Below, piece after piece: positions 14,501-26,500 of a stretch of DNA of 64,000 bases; positions within the stretch are counted from its first letter, which is position 1; each line of letters begins with the position of its first letter. Location: positions 81,001 to 145,000 of the forward strand of contig JAEMWC010001397.1 of NCBI GenBank assembly GCA_016490735.1. Reading direction: 5' to 3'. The notes under the pieces were generated by a model. It was not told the origin of the DNA, searched no databases, and saw nothing but the letters and a program-made list of their open reading frames with translations. The translations under genes and the position numbers were made by a program. Source of the stretch: Pachyseris speciosa. Its lineage: Eukaryota; Cnidaria; Anthozoa; Scleractinia; Pachyseridae.

Positions 14501-17500
14501 TCGTCGCTTAAGCTCCCTAACCATTAAGGTGACAGAACCAGCAGGACTCCTGAAGGCCCGAGGTAGAGGCAAACTCGGTGTTCTTCCGGTGCATGTGGAA
14601 GTCGCCACATAATAATTGCTGAGCCATTTTTAACTCTGGTTCCCTACATTACTGTAGTATTTCACCTAAATTATACACTACAACAGAGTCGTGTTACACA
14701 GCATTTTGCTAAGGGATTTACGTTATGCCCACCGCAATCCACTGCTATTTGACAAGTGATGTTGGATGGGACAGGTTAAACTAACAAGTAATTGTTTCTT
14801 TTATGAAAACAAATTTGGCCTTCGTGTAAATAAATGCTAGCGAATTAATTTTGATACATGTATCACTAACCAAGCCTTCGAAGCTGATGATTCTTTCACC
14901 AATTGCATTTCCGTTCGAGGAACCAAACGTGATCTCCGTGTTTTCTCGAAAAACTGTCGCAACTTCCGCACAACTTTCATTCATTAGTACTTACTTATGA
15001 TACATGCACGATAACAGATTGGGATAATCTCATGACAAGGCTTACAATCTGATTTTACATTTGATCTGTTTTTCCATATGGACATGATAATTTACCGTAT
15101 TGACTAGAACTCACATTGCTTTATTTCCTTTGTCCCTTCTCAAGGTGCATGAATTCCGAAGCAGTGAAGTTGAAAAGGAAAGACTTTTAGTTGGTCCAGT
15201 CCTACACATATCGTGCTCCCCGAATATGACACTTTCGGAGGCTGCGACAATCAAAATCCCTCTGTCACTGCATGAAGACAAGAGATTATTGGACACAGAC
15301 CTGTCCTCTGGTCATCTTAGAATATTACACTCCTCCAGTACAAAAGAAGAATCTCCGACATGGACTGAAATAACCGATACTTTGGAGACAAAGGCGACTG
15401 TTACAGATGGAATCGTGACATTCCAAGTCAAACATTTTTGTAGGCAAGTAAACTTTAAAGACTGGTTTTCCGTCAGAGTTTCACTTAAAACATAAAACGT
15501 TTCTGGTGCACGGATGATGCTCGCGTTTAACATCATCTCTAAATATTTTGGAAGACCTTTTGACCTTCTCGGACTAAAGAAAAGTGAAGAATTAACGAAG
15601 ATATCGGTCCACAACAACAAATATGAATGACACTGTTTTGTGGGCAGTGGGCACAGCTTTTGTGTGATTGTTGTTGTTGTTGTTGCTACTTTTAACCCTT
15701 CAAAAGTTTTGTTTGTCTGTAGGCGATCGATAACTTTAGTTCTTCTGTATATGAAAAGAATTGCCTATGCCACAACAGCAACAGTGCTATCCAGTTTCTG
15801 GAATAGTTTAATAGTGGTGGCACCCAGTTAAAAGTTCTTTTGCAATTTCGGCGTTGCCCTTGTGATCGCGGTGATGTTGAAAGTAAGGAAAAATAGGCGA
15901 GGCCAGTTACTTTTCATTACCACCGAAGATACACAATCAATATTGATTCAAACTGGCTTACTCGGCGATAGTGACCTATCGTACCATTGCTGCTGTGACC
16001 CAGTAACTGCTCTCAGCTTGAATTCTCTGGCACAGTGGCCTACCACTGTTTCCTAAGTGGTCAGTTGTTAATCTACCAGCAGATTTGAATGGACAATGGC
16101 TCTGATCTTCTCAGAAACGGTAAACACTTGTAAGAACTTTCTGTCGATTTGAATATTACGCACAACAAGGATTGTCAGAATCATACATATACATATTTAA
16201 GGTTAATTTTCATTTGCTTTATATCTGACCGCTTTACCTTGGTAGTTCGTAAGATATATAGCTGAAATTGTAAGATTATTTAAGGAATTTAATAGTTCTT
16301 GCTCCTCATACATTTCTAGGTTTGTGCCTGTGATGGATTTTGTAAGACTACCTTTTGCCGCAGTAAAAGATCGTGTCTCTTATCTGTATAGAAGACTCAT
16401 GTCACTGTGGGCAGGACTTAAAGCGTGTTTATGCCGAGATGCAGAACCTGACAAGTATCTGTTGAAGTTGGTCTGTTATCCAATTCACTTGGAGAATCAA
16501 GTGAAGGATTTTTCTTCAAAATACTTTGTCCTTTTGGAAGGAGAGGACACATCATCAGTACCGCTGTGTGGGCAAGATAAGATGTCCGTGAATGTTTCAG
16601 AATCATTCAGTGTGAAGAAAGAAGATATTGAGACATTTTCTGTGGTGTAAGAGCTTACAAGATTTAACTACCATATAAACTAAATAACATTTGAGTTAGT
16701 TGGTTGAGTGGTGACTGCAAATCTCTGCGAGTCAGTAATTCAGTCGGTCTTTTGATAAAAACCTTATTTCTTAATCACACAGCAACTTTCCATTTACTTG
16801 TTGCCACAGCGACAACAACAACGACAACAACAACAACTTGGAACTGCTTAAATGGTGGTCAGAATTCCGGGAGGAAAATGCTGATGTCAAAGATTGGCGT
16901 CTTATAATTTGGAATAATAAAGAGATTAGAATAGATGGCAAACCCTTTTTTACAAGAGATATTATGATGCTGGTATATGGGGCATAAGTGATTTAAGTTT
17001 TGATTTAGATAATAAAAATTCATACGAACAGGTTGTAAGAAACACAAAGAGAAGTAATCTGCTGGAATAGATTAGTATGCGCCATTCAGTACCTTCTGAG
17101 CTAAAATCCTTGAACTCTGTTGATCTTAATGCCACAGACATCCATCACCCCTCATTCAAAATCAATAATCATGACGTCTTCGATATAACAAGAAAGAAAT
17201 CAAAAGACTATCACACTTTACTGATTAAAACGAAGGCGCGTATTCCAAACCATGCCAATAGATTAAAAAAGGATTTTAATCTAACTGAAGACGAACTGAA
17301 GCAAGCATTTATTCTACCTCATTCTGTCACTCTTGAACCTTATGTTAAAACCTTTCAATTTAAAGTACTTAACTCCATACTCTTTACCAATTCAAAGCTA
17401 TTTAAGATCGGGTATAGGGTAGATAATCTATGTTCTTTCTGTAAAAAGGAATCAGAAACTATCAACCATCTTCTATGTGACTGCCCACATTCAAATTCAT

Positions 17501-20500
17501 TCTGGAAAGACTTTGAACGGTGCTACTCTGCTATGATAAAACAACAAGTTCAATGAACATTTAAGGATATTTTGATTGGTATTTTGACAAATGAATGCCC
17601 CTTACTCAATTACCTGATAATACTAGGGAAGGTTTATTTGTGGAGTTGCAGGAGGAATGAAGTACTTCCGAACATTAATAACTTTAAGGCTTAAGTTAGC
17701 ATCAAGTACGAAACTGAAAAATATATATGTACCAGAAATAGAAAACTAAAAAAACTGATGGAAAAATGGAAGTTATACATATCGTGAGTAATCAGACGAG
17801 TAGTCTTAATGGAATACGATATACCTTGTCAGTTTGCTATGCATGTTTAATTTTTGTTTCTATTTGTAATATTATTTTGTCACTGTAACGTGTAATTATC
17901 TATTAATAAAATTGTTAAAAAAAAAAACAACAACAACAACAACAACAGTGGTAGCAAAAGCTACAGCACGGGAAAAGGAATTCTGGGAAGGAGCCGCGCG
18001 ACAATCAAATACATTCCAATTAATTAAGAACACTTTAACCTTATCTAGAGTCGATTAGACATACATTAAAATATATTAGTATATACCACACAAGTGAATA
18101 GTGCTTTTCGTGCGCTCTGATTGGTTAACTCGGAGGTGATTAGCAAGTACTATTCACCTCCGAGCAGCCAGTGCGCGAGAGTTTACAATTTGAGACCGCT
18201 TTTCGGTATATGGTCACACATAAAGCAATGTTTTGGTCCTCTAGTTATTCGGCTTGTGTGGTATATACTAAAACAATTATTCGGTGAAAGTGGTGGATAT
18301 TTACCTCGCCACTTCGCGGCTCGCTAAATATCCACCACTATTCACCGACACTGAGGAAAATAATTGTTAATTATTATCACAGAGTAGAGCTTTCAAGGAA
18401 AATGAAATGTAAGAGGTAAAACGAGTAATGAGAACAGATAACATTCATTTTGTGTTTATGATGGTGTTATCAGCGCAATTCAGTTCTTGTTGTAAGAAAA
18501 ACTTCTAGTATCACCTGGTTCTACAACACACACATGATTTTCTTTCACAGCATTCTCTTTGGCAAACATATGAGCACGAAGTGAGTGTTTGCGTTTCCGG
18601 TTGTGTGATCGCCTCTTTCTTTCTTTGTTACAGGTTTCTGGAAAATTGGCCAAATCAGAGCAGCTTACGTGTGAGCGTAGTAGAATTTAGAGACATGAAC
18701 GTAAAGATCTTTCAACGGTCAAAAGGCGAGGAGGGAACAGAAGTATGCACACTGTTTCTTATCCCAAGATCTCCAGTTCAGGTGAGTGTATTTATGTTTA
18801 ATTCAATAGACGTTCTTGTCTTGCAAAGAGACTACCGTGTATAACTATTCAGCCGTTAGGAAAACCTGCAAATACTTGGGGGTAATTAGCGTGCCATCCA
18901 CAGCAACAGAAGATCGGAGAATATTTCACTCGTACTCTTACCCTGGGTGCCAGAGGTTTTATTTTTCTTAGCAAGGCCAGTGGTTAACCCGGTAAACGCA
19001 AAGCGAACGGAAACGCGAAAAATAAGAACCTCTGGTCACAGCAGTTGAGAACCTCACTTCTAAGCAATTTCGAAATAAGATATATCGGTAAACCGGTTTT
19101 CTACAGTGTTGATTTGTTGTCATCATTTGACATGACGTGTCGCCGCCGTGAGATCGTGACTAAAACACCACACGAGGACTACGAGTAACATACGAGAACA
19201 TACGAGTGACATACGGGTACATACGAGTGACATACGGGTACATACAGATACATACGAGTGACATACAAGTAACATACGAATACATACGAGTAACACACAA
19301 GTAACATACGGGGGGGGGGGGGGTGCTTGATGGGATTCTCAGTTGTCAAGAAATTGGATCTTTCTCCGAAATCTTTGGTTTTTTATTGCTCGGTGTATTT
19401 ATTAATGCAAGGGTGTAGTGTGGGGAGAAAGTAGCATTTGAGGGTGTGTGTATTTGCGTGTGTGGTGGGAGTTGGGGAGGGGGCGTGATGGGGTCAGATT
19501 GTTCAGAGAAAACGTGTTTGCATTCACAAATTTCTATTTTTCGTTCTAGTTTTATTCCTCTTGGCCTTTGGCCGAGCGTAATCTATCCAGTCAGCGAGCC
19601 CAACAATCTGGAAATTTTAGGCAAATGGTAAACAACACGTACCGTTTCGGTTAAACGGTTAAACGGTTTGTTAAACGGTTAACAACCCTGCAGATACCCC
19701 AGTCGAAGCTGTATCACCCTCCCTTCCCCACCCCTCCCATCACACACCCTCAAATCCTAATTTCTGCCCACACTACACACTTGAATTAATACAGAATAAA
19801 AACAAATCAAAGATTTCGGAGAACGATCCAATTTCTTGCATTTAATGCGTATTACCCACATTTGACCGTATGTTACCTGTGTGTTACTCGTATGTATTCT
19901 TATGTTACCCGTGTGTTACTCGTATGTATCTGTATGCACCCGTATGTCACTCGTATGTACTGGTATGTTACTCGTGTGTTACTCGTAGTACTCGTGTGGT
20001 GTTTTAGTCATGATCGCCGCCGTGATACCTAAATGCGCTTGCTTGTGTCTCGTGTAAATAGCGAAATTCGTATCTGGTAGGTTTAATTTCTTCGACAGTG
20101 TCTTCGCGAGACAGACAAAGATACTGGCTACGATCGAAGTTGTACCCTGGGTGCCAGAGGTTATTTTTTTGTTTTCATTTGAAGGAGGAAAATTACTCGA
20201 CGAAGCAGCGTCAACGAGGCTTTTCGTGTCGCGGGGTAACCGCTCCTCTCTAAGAAAAATAAAACCTCTGGCACTCAGGGTATCGAGGTTGTCGTGTGTG
20301 TTGTGATTTCCGGTAAACAAAGAGATCACTGCCTCATCTATTTTGCGCCTTAAACGTCGAAGAGACGAGGAGAAATTAGAAAAGCTCCTCGAGGTACTGA
20401 ATGTTTTTAGAAAGAAAGCTTAACAGACGCTTACGGAACTAAAGCTACAAAGGAACTAAATGGGGGTGGAAACTCCGCGGAAAGATTAAACGAGGTGTTA

Positions 20501-23500
20501 CAGAACTTCGCCAACTAGCAGTGGTACTGTCAGGAAAAAGTCCGCACTGAAATGTTCACCCCACGCTTGACCGAGATCGCTTTTAAGCTACCTTTATTGC
20601 CCGTAGAACTTCAACTTCACAACGACTTAGTTTTCCGGCCCATTCAAGATGGTCGATCGTGGTGTGATGCAAATTAAATATCAAGAACGTTGTTAACAGG
20701 GCCGCGAATACATCCTCACGCGTAATAAAATGAAAACACATGCTCACGCTTGATAAAATGAAGGTAAGCCTCTTCCTGAACGGGTTTCAATTCTAAAATC
20801 TCTGAAATTCCACAGTTACGTGCGAATTGTACTTCCCCTTTGCCATTTTTGTTTTGCAAGCCTTCCTCACGCTAAAAACCGGTTTTATGGCCACTGGGGT
20901 GCATTATCGCCGTTCAAACAATAACATTGAGTGTTAAATAGATCGTTTTCACTACGAAAACCAATCAGCAACCGAGTTCAATATTTGAAATCATGGAAGT
21001 GAGGTTCTCAGCCGTCGTGACCTCCTTCAAACGAAAACAAATAACCTCTGCCACCCAGGATATCGTACTGTCTCGTACCACAGAAATCCGAGTGAAGCGT
21101 CGGGCTTTTTGTGTACATACATACGACCTTTATTTATACACGATATTGATTCAAAGCTACAAGCTTGTGGGGTGGTGTACAAGAATACAAATTTAAAATA
21201 AAATGCTAAAAATTATTAATTATATGGAAAAAATGCATGTAAGAAGAAACTGCAACTTGTTCCAAGTGACACACAGTTTTATGATCCTGCTGCAGGTATC
21301 GTCTCGTGCAATTTTTGAGCACTGGCCTCAAGGAGACCTGCAAAAGCGACAACAAACGATGGTAGGTGTTGCATGTGCAGCAATAACTTATGTGATAACA
21401 CGTCCCTAGCTTAAACTAGCAACTTCCTCTGATATAATTTTTATGTATGCTATTTACCGACCAGGAGGTCCGTAGTGGGAAGTTGTGTCCGAGGTCTTGA
21501 CTATTCGGCCTCGAATAATACAATTTTTCCCAATACGGATCGAGCCAGGCCAGTAAATACCTTTTGCTTTCTTCGGAAAACTGGTCTGTAGGACTGACCG
21601 TCCAAGGGAGGACAAAATCCGTTTAATACGCGCGCAAACAAACGCAAACGATGGCAAACAAGAAATGACCATAACCTTCAATTTTTTGTTTGTGTTCTGT
21701 TTAGGTTCGTTCCACTCGAGGTTCATTGTAGAGGAAGTTCTTTGAAGACTGAATTCAGTATCTTAGGTTCTCCCAAAATTGTTTTTCTTGTGTGTGTGTA
21801 TCTGATGCCAGACTAGTTGCTCCCTCTTGCGCACTAGTCCGGTGTTCCCGCCTGTAATAGCACTCTTTCCCGCCTACATCCGCCGTTAAAAGTCGCGATC
21901 CGAAACTTGTTCCAGAATAAAAACAATCATAAAATGCGCTCGTTATAGCGGGCACCCTCTGTAATAGAGTAATAGCGGGGTGTGAAGGAAAAAATTGCCG
22001 TTAACATGCGTGAAATAATGTCTGTAAAGTAAATTTAAATCTCTAAAGAAGTGCCACTTATGGAAATGACAGCATTGTTAAACAATGCGGTCCTTCAACT
22101 GCCGCGCTGGGCTGTGTTGCTCGAAGCATGGTTAGTGCTAACATCATGGTATTTAACACGGGTTAGCGCTAATCATGCTTCGAGCAACTGGGCCCTGAAC
22201 AATATGGAAACGCTGACCACTCTATGAAGCAATGTTAGATTGGAATACTGTAGAGTTTTCTCGAGCATTTTTTGCAACCGTTTAGCCTGGAACTCGGAAA
22301 ACAAAAGAAGAAAAAGTCAAACAATGCCAAAACATTAATTACTTGGGTTTGGTTGAGCTACAATGAACGTTTTTCCCCTGTCTCTGTTTTGTTGGTGTTT
22401 ATTGTGTGTCTGTTTTCTTCTCTTTTTTTCTTCTGGGGAGAGGGTTAAAATAAAATCTTGACGTTGAAGGTAATCTTTTATTATGACCAGACAGTTTAAA
22501 AACGAGCGAAACTTGAGCAGAAATACCCATGATCCATGCTGAGACATTGGTCAAGTCCACGCATCTTAATTTCTTTCAGGCTGTGAAGAGCCGTGAATCG
22601 ATAGATAACCCTGGTAAGTGACGATATCATGCTGTTTTATCATTTTCATTGACTTATGAAACGTTCCTACGGGTAACAAATACTGGACGGCGACCTGGTG
22701 GAGTTGTGAGCCGCGACTGGAAAATAGGACGTTACAACTTAAATAAGATGACCAAAGTACTAATAAAATTCTGAAATCATCTGTTTATCAAACAAACACT
22801 TAGCGTAAATACAGTACAAGTTTGTCTGGTTGATTGACTATTTTTTCCTGGATCGACAGTACTTCATGATCGTAAATTGAACACCCTAAATTTTCTCGGC
22901 AGTTCTTAAGGATTATACTTTTAAAATACTGAAATAGTACTTTAATGAAACAAACACTTAGCGCAATACAGTACAATTCAAAGGGGACAGACCGCAAACA
23001 AATGTCGCTTCTGAAAATATCTGAATGTAATAACTGTTCATCAACCAATCTATCCTGTAAGATCTGTAGGAGCGGTGTTTTTCTTCACTACCCTCTTAAC
23101 AGTATCTGGTGACCGTTTCAGGAGATGAGGAGCAGTGCACATCCGCAAACAGAAAAGGAGATTCTCCGATTCCTAGTACCACTGCTTGCAAACGAAGCAA
23201 TCTTCAAGCTTCAGGTAATGAATAATGTTACTTCGATCATATTAATATTGAATGACCTCTCTGTCAGTGCATCCAAGTAGCCCATCATCTTCACGTCTGT
23301 CTACTGCGATCTCCTTGTCTGTCTAATGTCTAAACATATGCATACTGATGTTGTATCGTTCAAGCCCCAGCTTCTTATGGAACGTAAACCGCTTATCGTC
23401 AAACTCTTAAACTCAGAATTTTACCATTAATCCTGTAATGCAGACCGTTCCTTACAACTTTTCTTTGGTATGACAAAGGAGCTACGTCGTTCAGTTCTAC

Positions 23501-26500
23501 CTTCAGTTCAGTTCGCACCTTCTTGGCACTCTTGTTAGAATTGTTACTGAGAGGAAATCGGACCACACCCAGCCAATTTATTACATTACTCATTCTTTGT
23601 ACTCAGTCCTGTTTAAACACTAGAGTGTTTCTGTGGAAGGACTATCTGCTGATAGTCGCCCCGCGGAAATACAAACATTAGGAACCTTTAGCACCGAGAG
23701 TTTTCGGAGCGACGGCGGACGAAAGACACTGGGGGCGAGGACGGCGTTGTTCCCGCCAAAATATAAACCTTTAGCACCCTTCATTTTCCGACGGCGACTC
23801 CACGGCAAGTTACCGAGTTCTTTGAAATCATTGTTGCAAAAATGAACAAATTTAAGACTTGGCGAGATATACTTTTGCTTAGCTATGCAGACAACAACAT
23901 TTCGGACGAAGAATTTGTTCATTATACGATTGTTATCGTTCAAAAAATCCAGATTTCGGCTATCAATCGTACGATGTTTTCGATCTAGAAAACATGTATT
24001 CAGCTGACTGCAAGGCCGAATTTCGAGTTGAAAAAGCAGACCTTCCTCGCCTTGCAGATGCCTTACATATTCCTGCAGTGTTCCATTGCAAACAGAGAAA
24101 CATTTGTGATGGTTTAGAGGGACTGTGTTTGCTGCTGAGACGAACAAGTTATCCCTGCAGATTCAGCGATATGATTCAACGTTTTCCAAGACTAGTTTCT
24201 GTTTTGAGTTTAATTACAAATGAAGTAATGTATTTTATTTATGACAACAACTGTCATCTCGTAACAGAGTGGAATAGAGATGTACTAAGCCCAGTTGCTC
24301 TTCAACAGTATGCTGAAACAATCTCAAGGAAAGGATCTCCCCTAAATAACTGCTTCGGTTTCATAGATGGGACGGTGCGACCACATGATCTCAAGACCAG
24401 GGAATGGATTGTCTATAATGGACACAAACGGGTTCATGGACTAAAATTTCAGTCCATTGTCTTACCGAATGGACTTATAGGAAACATCTTTGGGCCAGTA
24501 GGTAAGAATTTAAATATTTTCACTGAATATTATTAAGATTATATTAATTACAATGTTACTCATATGGGATCTCGAAATCTAAGGTTTTTCTTTGAACTTT
24601 TGTTTCAGAGGGACGAAAACACGATGCGGGTATGCTCGCTGACTCTGGGCTTCTGCACGACATGGGGGACTTCGCCTTTTCCCCAACTGGCCAACCTATG
24701 TGCGTTTATGGCGATCCGGCTTATCCCCTCCGGATTCATCTTCAGGCGCCATATCGCCAGGGTCGTCTAACGCAACAAATGGAAGATTATAATAAAGCAA
24801 TGAGTGCAGTACGAGTGTCCGTGGAATGGATTTTCGGGGACATAATTAATCCCTTTAAGTTTTTGGATTACAAGAAAAATCTAAAGATAGGTCTGAGCAG
24901 CGTAGAGAAAATGTATATTGTATGTGCCTTGCTGCGCAATGCCATAACTTGTTTATATGGTAACCAAACTTGTGAGTTTTTTGACCTGGAGCCGCCAACT
25001 CTAGAGGAATATTTCCAATAATCATGACATTCCATAAAGAATCATGCTATTTAAAAAAAAATAAAAACAAACAATAAACGTTGAAAACATTTATTCTTCA
25101 TAGTATGTATACATGAACATGGGGCTTCCAATTTAGTCCAAAACAGCATCTTTAAAATTCTGAAATACATGTAACCATTCAGCTTAAATCTCAAACAACA
25201 ACAACAACAACAACAACAACATATTTTAAATAAAAACATTTTGATAGCTGGTTAAGCTTACTTATGTAGTAGCTTTTGCACTACAGTAAAAAATGCATTA
25301 TTCATTTGTTGCTGCTGGAGGATCATAGCTTTCATCATTTGCTGTTGACTTTCCTGTTCCTGTTGTTTTGCGCGTAACTCCTGTTGTCTAATTTCGCGGT
25401 CAGCCACTGCTTTCTCTCTCAAAAAGTCGACGAGTGGTTCTGCACGTCTCAATTTACGACGTTTTGGAGAAGCTCCACCTTCGTCTGAATTGCGTTTCTT
25501 GGTCTCTTTAAGGCTCTCCATCGCTTTTTTTCTGATTTCTTCTGCAGTCTCGTTGTCCTTGAGTTACTGTTTCGATGCTGATTCAGCCTTTGCTTGTATG
25601 GTATCTTCTCTCTCGATTAACTCCTCGATCAGTGATTCCTTCTCCGTTACCTCCTCCACAGAAATCCCACTTGCCTTCTCCTCCTCGCTCATCTTTTTGC
25701 TGAACTTTTTCCGGAGAAGGTTCCACCGCTCTCGTACAGCTTTCTTATCCTTTAGTTGGAATTTTGGAGAGTGGATCTCATTCAGATGGTCGACTATGGC
25801 TTCCCAAGCCAGTCCACGAGCGGGACTTCCTTTCTTTACTCCGAAAACATTTCTGGCTAGCATTTCTCTCAGAAAGGAAACATCATGTTCGTCGCTCCAC
25901 TCCATCGGCCTAGAGTGAAACAACGGGAAACGAGAGGTAAAAGTAATGATAATTTTGATAAGAATGAAGAATCAAAGCAACTAAAATCTTGGCCAAGTAA
26001 CTTTACTCACTTGGATTTTTGCACTTGATCATCAGTTGCCGCCATCTTCAGTCTGAGCTGAGCCCTACAACTGCCCTTTTAAAATACGATGAATAAAATA
26101 CGTTTTATGCCAAAAGCTATTCAAGTAAATTACGAGAATGTATTCTGATTAAATTTTCTACAAGTTAAGAAAACTATAAGGCCAGAAAAAAAAAAACGAC
26201 TATAAGCAGATAAAAGACTCGTATGTACTCACGTTTTCTACACACCGTGAAAACAAGCCTTTTGAGGTCGGCGCCGAGCCTGGACGACTTCGCGCCAAAT
26301 GTACGACTTCAAACGGAAATGAAACTTCACTTCCGGCCGCCGTCGCCGTCCTGTAAAGTGTCCTTGCTAAAGGTCCCTATTATAAGTGCTGGGGCGGGGA
26401 AGGTTGAAATAAAAAGTGCGAATAACTGAAAACGATAAAAATGCAGTGCGAGCAATCGTTTTGTTAACGAATTAGAATAAGTAACGGAGGTGGGGGGGGG

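Larger units (their letters stand above)
23679..26379. mobile_element. PIF/Harbinger DNA transposon (intron 12)
   Basis: The ends are inverted: TAGGAACCTTTAGCA at 23679 and TGCTAAAGGTCCCTA ending at 26379, followed by GC-rich subterminal blocks. The element carries the two genes diagnostic of this superfamily, a DDE transposase (+) and a Myb/SANT-like DNA-binding protein (-), tail to tail. The 3-bp TWA duplication expected for Harbinger is not perfect here (TTA at the left, TAT or TTA at the right). Frame lesions in both genes mean this copy is inactive or very nearly so. Confidence 0.88.

Noticed and set aside
14520..14612. An extra receptor exon (GTGACAGAACCAGCAGG...)
   Set aside because: Open for about 30 codons after a CATTAAG, but exon 6 joins exon 7 in phase and with continuous domain sequence without it.
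19165..19998. Telomere-like or centromeric array
   Set aside because: The units (ACATACGAGTA type) are short, few and mirrored inside a foldback element.
21454..21955. Minus-strand ORFs in intron 10
   Set aside because: Low-information sequences with no motifs; start codons are weak and there is no splice or promoter context.
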